From Mesorhizobium sp. (GTDB taxonomy: Bacteria; Pseudomonadota; Alphaproteobacteria; Rhizobiales; Rhizobiaceae): a DNA stretch of 64,000 bases. The translations under genes were made by a program, and so were the position numbers. The stretch lies in assembly GCA_004963905.1 (NCBI GenBank), contig SUGL01000018.1:1-64000 (forward strand). Direction: 5' to 3'. Shown piece by piece: positions 18,174 to 26,976 of the stretch. The stretch's first letter is position 1. Every line of letters starts with the position of its first letter. Below the pieces are notes generated by a model. It ran no database searches. It saw only the letters and a program-made list of their open reading frames with translations, and was not told where the DNA came from.

Positions 18174-19289
18174 ATGGAACCAATCTGGGCCGTCGGCCTG
18201 ATGACCGGCACGGTGCTCGACGGCAACATCGACGTGGCGCTGATCAAGACCGACGGCGAGCGCATCGCCGACTTCGGCACCTATACGCTTGCGCCCTACC
18301 CGCAATCGATCCGCACGCTGCTGGAAGAGACGCTGCGCCAGGCGCGCGCCTGGAATTTCGAAGGACCGGAGCCGGCGATCTTCCGCGAGGCCGAGGAAGC
18401 GCTGACGCGGGCGCAGTCGGCCGCGGTCAGGGATCTCGTCGAAAGCCAAGGGATGACCATGACCGACATCGGCGTCGTCGGCTTCCATGGCCAGACGGTG
18501 CTGCACCGTGCCCCGCAGCCGGGGCGGATCGGCAGGACCCGCCAGCTCGGCGACGGCGAATTGATGGCCTCACTTCTCGGCACCAAGGTCGCCTATGATT
18601 TCCGCTCGGCCGACGTTGCGGCCGGCGGGCAAGGCGCGCCTTTGGCCGCCGCCTATCATGCGGCGCTGCTCAAGGAGGCCGACGCCAGCGGCGACACCGC
18701 CGTGCTCAATCTCGGCGGCGTCGGCAACATCACCTGGTGGGACGGCAAGGACGCAATCGTCGCCTTCGACACCGGACCGGCCAATGCGCCGGTCAACGAT
18801 TTCATCAAGTCGAAAGGTCTCGGCGAGATGGACCGCGACGGCAAGCTGGCGGCCGCGGGCACCGTCGACGAGGCAAGGCTCGAGCGGCTGCTTCAGCATC
18901 CCTATCTCATCAAGCCTTACCCGAAATCGCTCGACCGCTTCGACTTCACCGCGGCGATGGCCGACGGACTCGGCGCGGAGGACGGCGCGGCGACGCTGAC
19001 GGCTTTCACCGTCTCGGCGGTCGGCAAGGCGCTCGATCTCTTGCCGCGCCGGCCGAAGCGGCTCGCGGTCAGCGGCGGCGGCCGCCGCAACCCGACGATG
19101 ATGGCGATGCTCGGCCGCCGCGCCGGCGTCGAAGTGGTGCAAGCCGAGGCACTCGGCTGGAAGGGCGATGCGGTAGAGGCGGAATGCTTCGCCTTCCTTG
19201 CGGTGCGCGTGCTGCGCGGCCTGCCGATCAGCTTTCCGAGCACCACCGGGGTGCCGCAGCCGATGCGCGGCGGGCGGCTTGCGGGCTGA
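18174..19289 (+). CDS. anmK: Anhydro-N-acetylmuramic acid kinase
   Basis: 371-aa peptidoglycan-recycling kinase that converts 1,6-anhydro-MurNAc to MurNAc-6-phosphate. Family motifs are [16 protein letters not shown] at the N-terminus (nucleotide binding), [40 protein letters not shown] and the C-terminal [11 protein letters not shown]. Length and full co-linearity with AnmK make this secure. ATG 18174 follows a GAGGAG site; upstream in-frame codons are non-family sequence. No MurQ etherase lies nearby, so the rest of recycling must be elsewhere. Confidence 0.92.
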   Translation: MEPIWAVGLMTGTVLDGNIDVALIKTDGERIADFGTYTLAPYPQSIRTLLEETLRQARAWNFEGPEPAIFREAEEALTRAQSAAVRDLVESQGMTMTDIGVVGFHGQTVLHRAPQPGRIGRTRQLGDGELMASLLGTKVAYDFRSADVAAGGQGAPLAAAYHAALLKEADASGDTAVLNLGGVGNITWWDGKDAIVAFDTGPANAPVNDFIKSKGLGEMDRDGKLAAAGTVDEARLERLLQHPYLIKPYPKSLDRFDFTAAMADGLGAEDGAATLTAFTVSAVGKALDLLPRRPKRLAVSGGGRRNPTMMAMLGRRAGVEVVQAEALGWKGDAVEAECFAFLAVRVLRGLPISFPSTTGVPQPMRGGRLAG

Positions 19290-19715
19290 TCAGGCGGAAA
19301 TTTTCTTCTGCAGAAAGATGCGGCTGCGGCCAACCGGAAAATCAGGGATCGCGCCGAAGGGACGATAGCCTTGTCGCTCATAGACCTTGGCCGCGGTCGG
19401 ATTGAAGGTGTCGATCCAGGCGCCGTGGCAACCGCGTGCAACGGCTTCCCGTTCGGCGGCGTCCAGCATGCTGGCGGCGATGCGCCGGCCGCGCAGCTTT
19501 TCGTCGACCCAGAGCCATTGCACGTAGAGCCAACCCCAGGCGGTGTAGCCCGATATGCCGGCGACGACCGCGCCGGCATCGTCGCGAACGAACACGGCCA
19601 GCGTCTTCCTGCCTGACGCACCGACATCGCTATCGTTGAAAGCGGTCAAGCTCTCGCCGACAAGGGCCAAGTCCCGCGGTAAGGGCTCGGCGGTGATCTC
19701 GAGCGTCGTCTTCAT
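19290..19715 (-). CDS. GNAT-family N-acetyltransferase
   Basis: 141-aa Gcn5-related acetyltransferase. The acetyl-CoA loop is seen around LWVDEKLRGRRIAASMLDAAE (residues ~70-90), with the preceding strand AVVAGISGYTAWGWLYVQ and a C-terminal KVYERQGYRPFG. Substrate unknown. Its stop codon abuts the anmK stop codon in convergent orientation. A short intergenic repeat lies just upstream. Confidence 0.85.
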   Translation of the reverse strand: MKTTLEITAEPLPRDLALVGESLTAFNDSDVGASGRKTLAVFVRDDAGAVVAGISGYTAWGWLYVQWLWVDEKLRGRRIAASMLDAAEREAVARGCHGAWIDTFNPTAAKVYERQGYRPFGAIPDFPVGRSRIFLQKKISA

Positions 19716-19747
19716 CGTGGCTCCGGTGCGGTTCGGAGGCCAGCCTT

Positions 19748-19806
19748 AGAGCAATTCCAGGAAAAGTGTGAAACGGTTTCCGTTCGGAATTGCGTAAAAA
19801 CAGAAG
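19748..19806 (+). repeat. Short intergenic repeat, copy A
   Basis: AGAGCAATTCCAGGAAAAG... then TTCGGAATTGCGTAAAAAC; about 59 bp, matching the inverted copy at 10894-10954. It has partial internal dyad symmetry (CAATTCC / GGAATTG). Located between the GNAT and MFS genes. Confidence 0.75.
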
Positions 19807-19826
19807 GAGCGAACGCAGACACAAGC

Positions 19827-21014
19827 CTATTGCGCGGCGCCAGCCGACCGCCATGCCGCGGCCGAAGCGGCCACCAGCATCAGCAAGGCGGCGATCAACG
19901 CACAATTGGCGAAGCCAAGGCCTGTATAGAGCGGACCAAAGCCGGCGGTGCCCACGGTGACGGCGAGATAGGTGACGGCGCTGTTCAAGCCCATGATGGT
20001 GCCGCGCCGCGCGGGGTCGAGCGCGGTCAGCCGCATCACCAGAACGTTCAGCCCGAAATGGTTGGCAAGCCCCCAGACGGCAATCGTCGCCATCAGAAGA
20101 CCGAAGCCGCCGCTCGCCAAGGCCATCGCGACATAGACGGCAGCGACCAACAGGTAGGCGAAGGGCATGACGCGGCGCGCGCCGAGGCGGTCGATGACGC
20201 CGTCGAGCAACGCGGCCGCGCCGAAGCCGAGGCCGTAGGCGATTGCCGCGAGGCCGTTGGCGCTGACGGGTTCGCCGAGATCCCTGTGCAGATGATCGCC
20301 GAGATAGCCGTAGACGCCGTAGAAGGCGGTCATGAAGGCGCCGCAGGCGATCAGCAGCGGCAGGATGCCCGGCACGGCCAGCGCGCCGAGCGGCGACGGC
20401 GCCGGACCAGTTTTCCTGACGTCGCGCAACGAGCTCATCGTCAGCCCGGCGACGGCGGTTCCGGCAAGGAGCGCCACGGCGCCGAAGACGGCGCGCCAAT
20501 GGATGAGATCGGCAAGCACGGCCGACAGCGACACGCCGGCGACCATGGAGAGCGTCCAGCCGGTCAGCACGACGCCGATGGTGCCACTCTCGCGGCCGGG
20601 CGGCGCGATCGCCGCCGAGCTGGCATAGATCGCCGGCATGGCGACACCGGCGGCGATACCGGCGACAAGCTGGGCCGCCACCAGCGCCGTCACCGCCGGC
20701 GCCAGCGCGCTGGCCACCAGCGCCAACGCCAGCAAAAGCAAGGCGCCCTGCAACATGCGGCGCGCGCCGATCCTGTCGATGTAGCGGGCGAGGAAGAGCG
20801 CGCTGGCCGAAGTGCCGAGGCCGAAGGCTGCGGCAGCGGTCATCACCGCCGGCACGGTGGCCCCGAACGATGCCGCGACAGCGGGCGCGATCGGCCCGAG
20901 AACCAACGAGTTGGAGCCGATGACGGCAATGCAGCCGGTGAGCAGATAAGCCGCCGCCGGGATCGGCGCGCGGGGCGCGGCGGTCAGAATTGCTGATTGA
21001 TCACTGTTCGACAT
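19827..21014 (-). CDS. MFS transporter
   Basis: 395-aa major facilitator with about 12 hydrophobic segments, a motif-A-like LFLARYIDRIGARRML between segments 2 and 3, and a related DGVIDRLGARRVM between segments 8 and 9. It resembles the arabinose-efflux/AraJ-type permeases. The gene is divergent from an Lrp/AsnC regulator whose start is under 50 bp away, which suggests regulation by an amino acid or related metabolite and possibly export of it. Substrate not deducible. Confidence 0.85.
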   Translation of the reverse strand: MSNSDQSAILTAAPRAPIPAAAYLLTGCIAVIGSNSLVLGPIAPAVAASFGATVPAVMTAAAAFGLGTSASALFLARYIDRIGARRMLQGALLLLALALVASALAPAVTALVAAQLVAGIAAGVAMPAIYASSAAIAPPGRESGTIGVVLTGWTLSMVAGVSLSAVLADLIHWRAVFGAVALLAGTAVAGLTMSSLRDVRKTGPAPSPLGALAVPGILPLLIACGAFMTAFYGVYGYLGDHLHRDLGEPVSANGLAAIAYGLGFGAAALLDGVIDRLGARRVMPFAYLLVAAVYVAMALASGGFGLLMATIAVWGLANHFGLNVLVMRLTALDPARRGTIMGLNSAVTYLAVTVGTAGFGPLYTGLGFANCALIAALLMLVAASAAAWRSAGAAQ

Positions 21015-21015
21015 A

Positions 21016-21054
21016 TCTCCATAATGGCCGAATTGAATTCAGCATCAATGGAGA
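21016..21054. promoter_or_regulatory. Dyad operator between MFS and Lrp genes
   Basis: Arms TCTCCAT (21016-21022) and ATGGAGA (21048-21054) flank an AT-rich core containing GAATTGAATTC. It occupies almost the whole gap between the two divergent start codons and has the layout expected of an Lrp-type site. Confidence 0.5.
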
Positions 21055-21062
21055 ATTTCCAT

Positions 21063-21602
21063 ATGGACGCAGAAACAGATGACGTTCAGCGGAACAGGCA
21101 GTCCCCCCGCGAGGCCGACCCGATCGACCGAAAAATATTAGGCGTTCTCGTCGAGGACGCGACCATCAGCTATGCCGAGCTCGGCGATCGCGTCGGCCTG
21201 TCGCCGCCGGCCGCGCATGAGCGGGTCAAGCGGCTGCGCCGCAGCGGCGCGATCCGCGCTACCTCGGCGATCATCGATCCGAAGGCGGTGAAGAAGCCGC
21301 TGCTCGCCTTCGTGCATATCGACACCAGAGGCTGGGGTAAGACGCCGGAGCTGATGGCGATTTCCGAATGTCCGGAAGTGGAGGAGATCCATTCGGTCGC
21401 CGGCGACACCTGCATGCTGCTCAAGGTGCGCACCGAGGACACGCGGGCGCTGGAAGGCCTGCTGTCGCGGATCTACGAGACGCCGGGCGTGGTCTCGACG
21501 CGCAGCTATGTCGTGCTGTCGACCTATCTCGAACGGCCGGTGCAGCCGGACATCACGGCGGAATGGCCGACGCCGAAGCATATGGCGACGCCGGTGTACT
21601 GA
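21063..21602 (+). CDS. Lrp/AsnC-family transcriptional regulator
   Basis: 179-aa regulator from ATG 21063 (GGAG 8 nt upstream; an earlier in-frame ATG at 20997 would overlap the divergent gene). N-terminal winged helix DRKILGVLVEDATISYAELGDRVGLSPPAAHERVKRLRRSGAI, followed by an RAM/ASNC ligand domain (LLAFVHIDTRGWGKTPELM ... VVSTRSYVVLSTYLERPVQP). It probably controls the neighbouring MFS gene and itself through the dyad between them. Confidence 0.88.
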   Translation: MDAETDDVQRNRQSPREADPIDRKILGVLVEDATISYAELGDRVGLSPPAAHERVKRLRRSGAIRATSAIIDPKAVKKPLLAFVHIDTRGWGKTPELMAISECPEVEEIHSVAGDTCMLLKVRTEDTRALEGLLSRIYETPGVVSTRSYVVLSTYLERPVQPDITAEWPTPKHMATPVY

Positions 21603-21669
21603 AAATGATCGAGCAGCGTAAGCGCGCCCGTCATTCGTCCGCTCGCCCGCTGAGCTCACCAGGCTGGGC

Positions 21670-21984
21670 TCAAACTTCCTTGTTGTCGAAAAGGAACATT
21701 TGAACGCCCGAGTCGTCAGGCGCGTAAATCCGGCGATCCGCCCCGGCAGCTCGTCCCTCCGGGCTTGCGAACGCCTTTTCGAGCGCTGCAAGATCGTCGA
21801 AATACAGCGTTCCGATCCGATGAATGCCAGAGGCCCCCACGGGGGTCGCGATGGGACCGTCGCTAACCTCGTATTTCCGGAGACCCGGAAGCTTCTTGGC
21901 GAGAGGCACGTGGATTTCGAAGTAATGCCGGTCAAACGCCTCGACGTCTTTCGGTGTCGGGTAGATAACGACCATCCGGGCCAT
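21670..21984 (-). CDS. EthD-domain protein
   Basis: 104-aa small ferredoxin-like-fold protein of the EthD/REDY family: MVVIYPTPKDVEAFDRHYFEIHVPLAKKLPGLRKYEV, then a strand-rich C-terminal half with GTLYFDDLAALEKAFASPEGR. Members are dimeric alpha+beta-barrel proteins of often unknown role in degradative clusters. It is on the same strand as the GatZ/kinase pair and 120 bp downstream of it, so it may be part of that transcript. Confidence 0.75.
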   Translation of the reverse strand: MARMVVIYPTPKDVEAFDRHYFEIHVPLAKKLPGLRKYEVSDGPIATPVGASGIHRIGTLYFDDLAALEKAFASPEGRAAGADRRIYAPDDSGVQMFLFDNKEV

Positions 21985-22103
21985 TGCGGTGCTCCTTCTG
22001 TCTCGGACACACCAAGGACGATCCGAAAGATGGAGACGGAACGCGACGCGAAAGATTTTTCTGGAAGCCCGAGGTCGTATGCTTTGCCGGGCGTTGCCCG
22101 GGC

Positions 22104-23390
22104 TTACGGGTTCGTCGCGCTGCGATAAATATCAAGGACACGCGTGACGCTGGCGATCAGAAGCTCATGCGCGGTCGGCTTGATCCGGCCCGCGCCGACC
22201 TCGGCATCGAGATGGGCGAGATACTGGCTGACCAGGGGGCGCGGGATCTCCCGGTCGCCAAGCGCGGCCAGCAGCGCTTCGGTCGCGCGTTGCGCATCGG
22301 GCGACGGCCAGTAGTAGCGGATGCGGTCGCTGAAGGAGAAATGCCGCTGCAGGCGCTGCTCGTCGGGCGTGCCCGGATAATATTTCCGCCAGTTGCCGGG
22401 CGAAGCCAGCATCACGCGCTCCATCGCGTCGGGCAGGCTGTCACGGGTTGGATCGGGCACTAACTGGCCGGCGATGTAGCTCAGTCCGTAGAGCGTCTCG
22501 CGCAGGGCGAAGGTCAGCCAGGGGCCGACCTTGAGGATGGCGAAGCCGTCGCGTACGAGCGCGGCCAGTGCTTCGACCGGCTGATAGTCGGTCGAATGCG
22601 CCTCGAAGACGAATTGCGGTACGCTGTCCAGCGACGCCGCCAGCTTCGTCGCCTTCTCCGGCGCATAGGCAATGATGTCGGCGTTGCCGAATTCGACGCC
22701 GGGCTGGACGACGACGCCGACGGCGCGGGAAAAGGCGGCGTCGAGGCCGAGGCGGGCGAAGGCCTGACGGTGGACTTCGACGGTGCGCAGCGCATCGGCC
22801 GGCTCGGTCACATGCATATGGTCGAGCGCTTCCAGCGCACCGCCCGGAACCGGCACTTCGGTGCCGATGATGTAGACGGGTTTCTGGCCGCCCGCGCGCG
22901 CGACCGCCGCCTCGGCGGCCGCCGCAAGATCGGCCGCTCGCGCGGCGATGGTCTCGTCGGAGAGCACTATGGGATCGTCGGCGCACCCCATGCTGGCGTC
23001 GAGGTGCAGCTTGGTGAAGCCGGCGGAGGCATAGGCGTCGATCATCGCGACAGCCTTCGCCATCGCTTGCGCCGCGGGCAGGTGTTTCCATGGGTTGGGG
23101 CCGAGATGGTCGCCGCCGAGGATCAGCCGGTCGAGCGGAAAGCCGGTGCTGGCGGCATGCACCTCGACGAAAGCGCGAAAAGCAGCCGGCGTCATGCCGG
23201 TATAGCCGCCTTCATGGTTGACCTGATTGCAGGTCGCCTCGATCAGCACATCCGCGCCGTGCGCCGCACCGTGACGGAGCGTCGCTTCGATCACCAGCGG
23301 ATGCGCCGAACAGATCGAGGCGATGCCACCCTTCCCGCCTGCCGTGCGCCAAGCGGCGATGCCTGCAAATCTTGTCGTGGCGCCGGTCAT
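22104..23390 (-). CDS. GatZ/KbaZ-family protein (possible D-tagatose-6-phosphate 4-epimerase)
   Basis: 428-aa member of the tagatose-6-P kinase/aldolase-subunit family (PF08013). Features: GIASICSAHPLVIEATLRHG, LIEATCNQVNHEGGYTGMTP, LILGGDHLGPNPWK and FTKLHLDASMGCADDP. In enterobacteria GatZ/KbaZ are non-catalytic partners of the GatY/KbaY aldolase; no GatY-like gene is present here. In Agrobacterium a homologue paired with a PfkB tagatose kinase was shown to epimerise D-tagatose 6-phosphate to fructose 6-phosphate, and this gene is likewise paired (4-bp overlap) with a PfkB kinase. That role is inferred. Confidence 0.8.
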   Translation of the reverse strand: MTGATTRFAGIAAWRTAGGKGGIASICSAHPLVIEATLRHGAAHGADVLIEATCNQVNHEGGYTGMTPAAFRAFVEVHAASTGFPLDRLILGGDHLGPNPWKHLPAAQAMAKAVAMIDAYASAGFTKLHLDASMGCADDPIVLSDETIAARAADLAAAAEAAVARAGGQKPVYIIGTEVPVPGGALEALDHMHVTEPADALRTVEVHRQAFARLGLDAAFSRAVGVVVQPGVEFGNADIIAYAPEKATKLAASLDSVPQFVFEAHSTDYQPVEALAALVRDGFAILKVGPWLTFALRETLYGLSYIAGQLVPDPTRDSLPDAMERVMLASPGNWRKYYPGTPDEQRLQRHFSFSDRIRYYWPSPDAQRATEALLAALGDREIPRPLVSQYLAHLDAEVGAGRIKPTAHELLIASVTRVLDIYRSATNP

Positions 23391-24334
23391 GCGCGTGGTC
23401 CTGCCTTGGCGATGAAAGCCTCGACATCGGCAAGCCTATGAATGCCTTCCATCGGGCCCTTGCGGGTGACCGCGAGCGCGCCGCAGGCATTGGCGATGCG
23501 CAGCGCATCGGCGGGCGCGGCGCCGCGCAGCCAGAAGGAAACGAAGGCGGCGCCGAAGCAGTCGCCGGCGCCTGTCGGGTCGACTTCCTCGACGGCAAAG
23601 CCGGGCATGGCGACCGTGCCCTGCCGGTCGTGATAAGCGGCGCCTTCAGCGCCTTTCTTCAGCACGATGCAGGAGATGCCTCGCCCCAGCAATTCGCCGA
23701 CCGCGCCCTGTTCGTCGCCGGCTGACGAGAACAGGAACAGCTCGTTGCCGCTGGGCAGGAAGACATCGGTCTGCGCCAGCACTTGGTCGAGCGCCTGGCG
23801 CATGCCGGAAGCCTGCATGATCTCGCGACGGATGTTGGGATCGAAGGACACGGTGCCGCCCTTGGCCTTCACGACCGCGATCGCGCCAAGCGCGACTTCG
23901 GTGGCGCGGTCGGAAAACAGCGAAGAGCCCATGACATGGACGTGGTCGGCGCCGGAGAGCAGCCACTTGGCCGCATCGTCCATCTCCAGCAGGCCGGCGG
24001 CGCTGTTGCGGATGTTGAAGACGAAATGCCTGGACGCATCGGGCCGATAGGTGACGAAGGCGGTGCCGGTGGCATGGCCTTCATGGACGGCGATTGCCGA
24101 AACGTCGGCGCCGAGCGTTCGCAGCCGGTCGATGTTCAACTGGCCGAAATCGTCCTTGCCGACAGCGCCGATCAGTCCGGCGGGCTGGCCGAGCGCCGCG
24201 GCCTGGCCAATGAAGATTGCCGGCGCGCCGGACGGGAAAGGTCCGACCAGCGGCCCGGGATCGAGAAAGCTCTGACCAATGCGATCAGCCATGATCTCGA
24301 CGAGGATCTCGCCGGCTGAGACCAGCTTCTTCAT
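23387..24334 (-). CDS. PfkB-family sugar kinase (possible tagatose kinase)
   Basis: 315-aa ribokinase-fold kinase from ATG 24334, preceded by GGGAGG. The catalytic and anion-hole motif is DPTGAGDCFGAAF near residue 250; the N-terminal pattern is GEILVEIMAD, followed by the substrate region SGAPAIFIGQAAALG. Its partner, overlapping by ATGA, is the GatZ-family protein, the arrangement described for D-tagatose kinase plus 4-epimerase in Agrobacterium. The substrate call is by analogy. Confidence 0.82.
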   Translation of the reverse strand: MKKLVSAGEILVEIMADRIGQSFLDPGPLVGPFPSGAPAIFIGQAAALGQPAGLIGAVGKDDFGQLNIDRLRTLGADVSAIAVHEGHATGTAFVTYRPDASRHFVFNIRNSAAGLLEMDDAAKWLLSGADHVHVMGSSLFSDRATEVALGAIAVVKAKGGTVSFDPNIRREIMQASGMRQALDQVLAQTDVFLPSGNELFLFSSAGDEQGAVGELLGRGISCIVLKKGAEGAAYHDRQGTVAMPGFAVEEVDPTGAGDCFGAAFVSFWLRGAAPADALRIANACGALAVTRKGPMEGIHRLADVEAFIAKAGPRA

Positions 24335-24411
24335 CACGTCCTCCCGGCATTCCCCCGCGGCGCATTCCTTCAAAAGTGAAATAAGGCTCTCGCATTTTCG
24401 CGTCAATTAAT

Positions 24412-24433
24412 AAATTTACGCATGCAATAATTT
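24412..24433. promoter_or_regulatory. Candidate LacI operator A
   Basis: A 22-bp inverted repeat centred on GCATGC; its core TTTACGCATGCAAT (24415-24428) matches the operator-like palindromes at 26879-26892 and 38825-38838. It lies between the kinase/GatZ operon (minus strand) and the LacI gene (plus strand), so it could govern both. Confidence 0.6.
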
Positions 24434-24444
24434 CTCTCTCCGCG

Positions 24445-24477
24445 TTGAAACTTGCAAAGCTTCCTGTAAAGTTTCAA
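24445..24477. promoter_or_regulatory. 9-bp inverted repeat upstream of lacI-type gene
   Basis: Perfect arms TTGAAACTT (24445-24453) and AAGTTTCAA (24469-24477) with a 15-nt gap, about 90 bp upstream of the LacI-family start. It is either a second regulatory site or a hairpin in the leader; it does not match the shared operator. Confidence 0.45.
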
Positions 24478-24563
24478 CTTGCAGTCGCGCGCCGGTGCGC
24501 CCTATGTAGCGCCGGGGCAGCGCATGGGGCCGGCAGCTGGATATCCATGGCGCGAGGGTTTGG

Positions 24564-25586
24564 ATGCCGATGACGCACAAGACGATGGAGGATTTCGCCC
24601 GTTCCTGCGGCGTCTCCCGACCGACACTGTCAAAATTTTTCGACGATCCGACCAGCGTCAAGCCGGCGACGCGAAAGCGCATCGAGGACGCGCTGCGCTC
24701 CTCCGACTACCAGCCGAATCTCTTCGCCCGCAATCTCAACCGCAAGCGCACCCGCAGTATCGGCATCGTCGTGCCGACGGTGACCGACCCCTTCTATTCC
24801 GAGATGGTCAGCCGCATCGAGCTCAGGCTGCGCGACGAGGGCTACTGGCCGATCGTCATTTCCTCGCATGGATCGAGCGAGCTGGAAGCCGAGGCGACGC
24901 GGACCATACTGTCGCTGAAGGTTTCCGGCGCGCTCGTCGCCCCGCTTGGCCGGCGCTCGGACCCGAAGGCGATCGAGAAGCTGACGCAGGCGATCCCGAT
25001 CGTCTATTTCGACACCTATCTCGAAGGCGACACGCCCTTTGTCGGCAACAACAACGTGCAGAGCATGTCGACCATCGTCGACTATCTCTGCCGCTCGGGC
25101 GACGCTCCGGTTTATTTCGACATCCCTCATGTCAACCACAATTCGCGCGAGCGGGTGGAGAGCTATGTCGATGCGATGAAGCGGCTCGGACAGGAGCCGG
25201 TCGTGTTCGGCAACGTCGAAGACTACACGTGGGAGTTTGAGCGGATCGGCTACGAGCAGACGGAAAAACTGCTCAACAATGGCGGCCTGCCGGGCAAGAC
25301 CATCCTGTGCGCCAACGACCGTCTCGCCTTCGGCGTGATGGCGGCGGCCTATTCGAAAGGGCTCAAGGTGGGCCGCAAGCCGGATTGCGATCTGCGGGTC
25401 GCGGCGCATGACGACCATCCGCTCAGCCGTTACACCTGCCCGGCGCTCACCACCATGGCGCAGGATTTCGCGGCGATGGCCGGCCACAGCGTCGAGACGC
25501 TGCTTGCGCTCCTCGATGAGGACGGCACGGCCGTCGCACCGAAGGTCAAGCTCGATGCGACGCTGGTGATGCGCCAGTCGGCATGA
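24564..25586 (+). CDS. LacI-family transcriptional regulator
   Basis: 340-aa repressor. Helix-turn-helix at residues ~6-30 (TMEDFARSCGVSRPTLSKFF) and hinge KPATRKRIEDALRSSDYQPNLFARNLNRKRT, then a periplasmic-binding-protein-like effector domain starting SIGIVVPTVTDPFY and ending in a conserved RVAAHDDHPLSRYTCPALTTMAQD. Start ATG 24564 or 24570. It is the only regulator in the 21.7-42.9 kb carbohydrate region and the probable reader of the three shared palindromes, including one in its own promoter region. Confidence 0.9.
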   Translation: MPMTHKTMEDFARSCGVSRPTLSKFFDDPTSVKPATRKRIEDALRSSDYQPNLFARNLNRKRTRSIGIVVPTVTDPFYSEMVSRIELRLRDEGYWPIVISSHGSSELEAEATRTILSLKVSGALVAPLGRRSDPKAIEKLTQAIPIVYFDTYLEGDTPFVGNNNVQSMSTIVDYLCRSGDAPVYFDIPHVNHNSRERVESYVDAMKRLGQEPVVFGNVEDYTWEFERIGYEQTEKLLNNGGLPGKTILCANDRLAFGVMAAAYSKGLKVGRKPDCDLRVAAHDDHPLSRYTCPALTTMAQDFAAMAGHSVETLLALLDEDGTAVAPKVKLDATLVMRQSA

Positions 25587-25635
25587 GGCGGTTCCCGCCG
25601 CGCCTGCGGATCGAGCTAGGCTGTCACGATCGTCC

Positions 25636-26784
25636 TCATGCGAGCAGGCTCGCCGCCTCGTCCTCGCCGAGAAGCGGCGGCTGGTCGACCGACCCGACCA
25701 CCGCGACGGAGTTGCGGCTTTCGCCGGAGGCAAGGATCGCTTCCATGATCTCCAGCACATGCAGCGCAAGCTCGCCGGACGCGCGCGGTCTCCGCTCTTC
25801 CGACAGCGCCCGCGCCAGGTCGGCGACGCCGAGCATGCGGTAGTTGGCACGGTCTGGCGCGGCATAAGGCCAGTTGCGCGCGCCATAGAGCTCGCCTTCG
25901 CTTTCGAAATCCTTCCAGTCGTCGCCGCGCGCCGACAACGAGACGGTGCCGCCAAACGTGTCGGGGTCGGGCAGCCTGAGTGACCCTTCCGTGCCGTGCA
26001 GCTCGATCGGGTGGTTGGAGTGCTTGAAGACGTCCCAGGACGCGCCGAAGGTGACGGTGGCGCCGGAGCGGAATTCGAGCAGCGACAGGATGTTGGTCGG
26101 CGTGCCGACCCTGAAGCTGGTGTTCTTGTACGGGCCGTCAGCGGTGATCAGGCGCTCGTCCTGGCCGCGCGTCGCCATCGCCATCACGCGGGTGACCGGG
26201 CCGAGCAGGTTGACGAGCATCGTCAGATAATAGGGCCCCATGTCGAAGACCGGACCGCCGCCCGGCTGATAGTAGAATTGCGGATTGGGGTGCCAGTGCT
26301 CCATGCCGCGCCCCATCATGAAGGCGGTGCCGGTTACGGCGCGGCCGACCGCGCCCTCGTCCATCAGCCGTCGCGCCCGGCGTCCGGCGGCGCCGAGGAA
26401 AGTGTCGGGCGCCGAGCCCAGCAGCAGCCCACGCTTCGCCGCCTCGGCGACCAGCCGGCGGCCGTCGCTGGCGGAGGTCGCGAGAGGCTTTTCGGTGAAG
26501 ACATGTTTCCCGGCCGAGAGCGCCGAAAATGAGATGTCGAAATGCGCGGAGGGAACAGTGAGGTTGAGGACGAGATCGACCTCGGGATCGGCGAGCAGCG
26601 CATCGACGCCGAGGGCGCGGATGCCGTATTCCTTCGCCCGCAGCACCGCCATGTCAGTGGAAATATCGGCACATGCGCGCAATTCCACACCGGCAAAAAG
26701 GGCCGCGTTGCGCAGATAAGTCATCGAGATGTTACCGCATCCGATAACGCCGATGCCGAGCTTAACATCTGATTTCACTTGCAT
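25636..26784 (-). CDS. Gfo/Idh/MocA-family oxidoreductase (first of three)
   Basis: 382-aa NAD(P)-dependent sugar/polyol dehydrogenase relative. Rossmann motif GIGVIGCGNISMTY at the N-terminus, the EKP motif in HVFTEKPLATSASDG (residues ~100), and a C-terminal alpha/beta domain. ATG 26784 with AAGGA ribosome-binding site is preferred over an upstream in-frame ATG. It is transcribed divergently from the aldolase operon across operator B, and convergently with the LacI gene. It differs clearly from the other two Gfo/Idh proteins here, so it is not a recent duplicate. Confidence 0.87.
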   Translation of the reverse strand: MQVKSDVKLGIGVIGCGNISMTYLRNAALFAGVELRACADISTDMAVLRAKEYGIRALGVDALLADPEVDLVLNLTVPSAHFDISFSALSAGKHVFTEKPLATSASDGRRLVAEAAKRGLLLGSAPDTFLGAAGRRARRLMDEGAVGRAVTGTAFMMGRGMEHWHPNPQFYYQPGGGPVFDMGPYYLTMLVNLLGPVTRVMAMATRGQDERLITADGPYKNTSFRVGTPTNILSLLEFRSGATVTFGASWDVFKHSNHPIELHGTEGSLRLPDPDTFGGTVSLSARGDDWKDFESEGELYGARNWPYAAPDRANYRMLGVADLARALSEERRPRASGELALHVLEIMEAILASGESRNSVAVVGSVDQPPLLGEDEAASLLA

Positions 26785-26867
26785 TTTCCTTCCGACCTCC
26801 CAATGCGGCAGCGTTTCCGACAGGCCGGCGCGCCTGCGTCGGACCATTTTCGGGATTCGCTATACAG

Positions 26868-26922
26868 CATTTTAAATATTGACGCGCGTAAAATTTTTAT
26901 AGAGCATATGAAAATGCCGGCG
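26868..26922. promoter_or_regulatory. Conserved 55-bp promoter block with LacI operator B
   Basis: The 55-bp block matches 38814-38868 at about 44 positions without gaps (by eye), including CATTTTAA, TTGACGC, AAATTTTTAT and AGCAT. Within it, TTGACGCGCGTAAA (26879-26892) is a near-perfect 14-bp palindrome. It sits between divergent Gfo/Idh (26784) and aldolase (26977) genes, and the TTGACG may be a -35 element covered by the operator. Confidence 0.7.
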
Positions 26923-26976
26923 CGATATCGGAGGCCGCCGGCTTGAGGATTTGGAAATCAAGAGATCAGGGAAATA

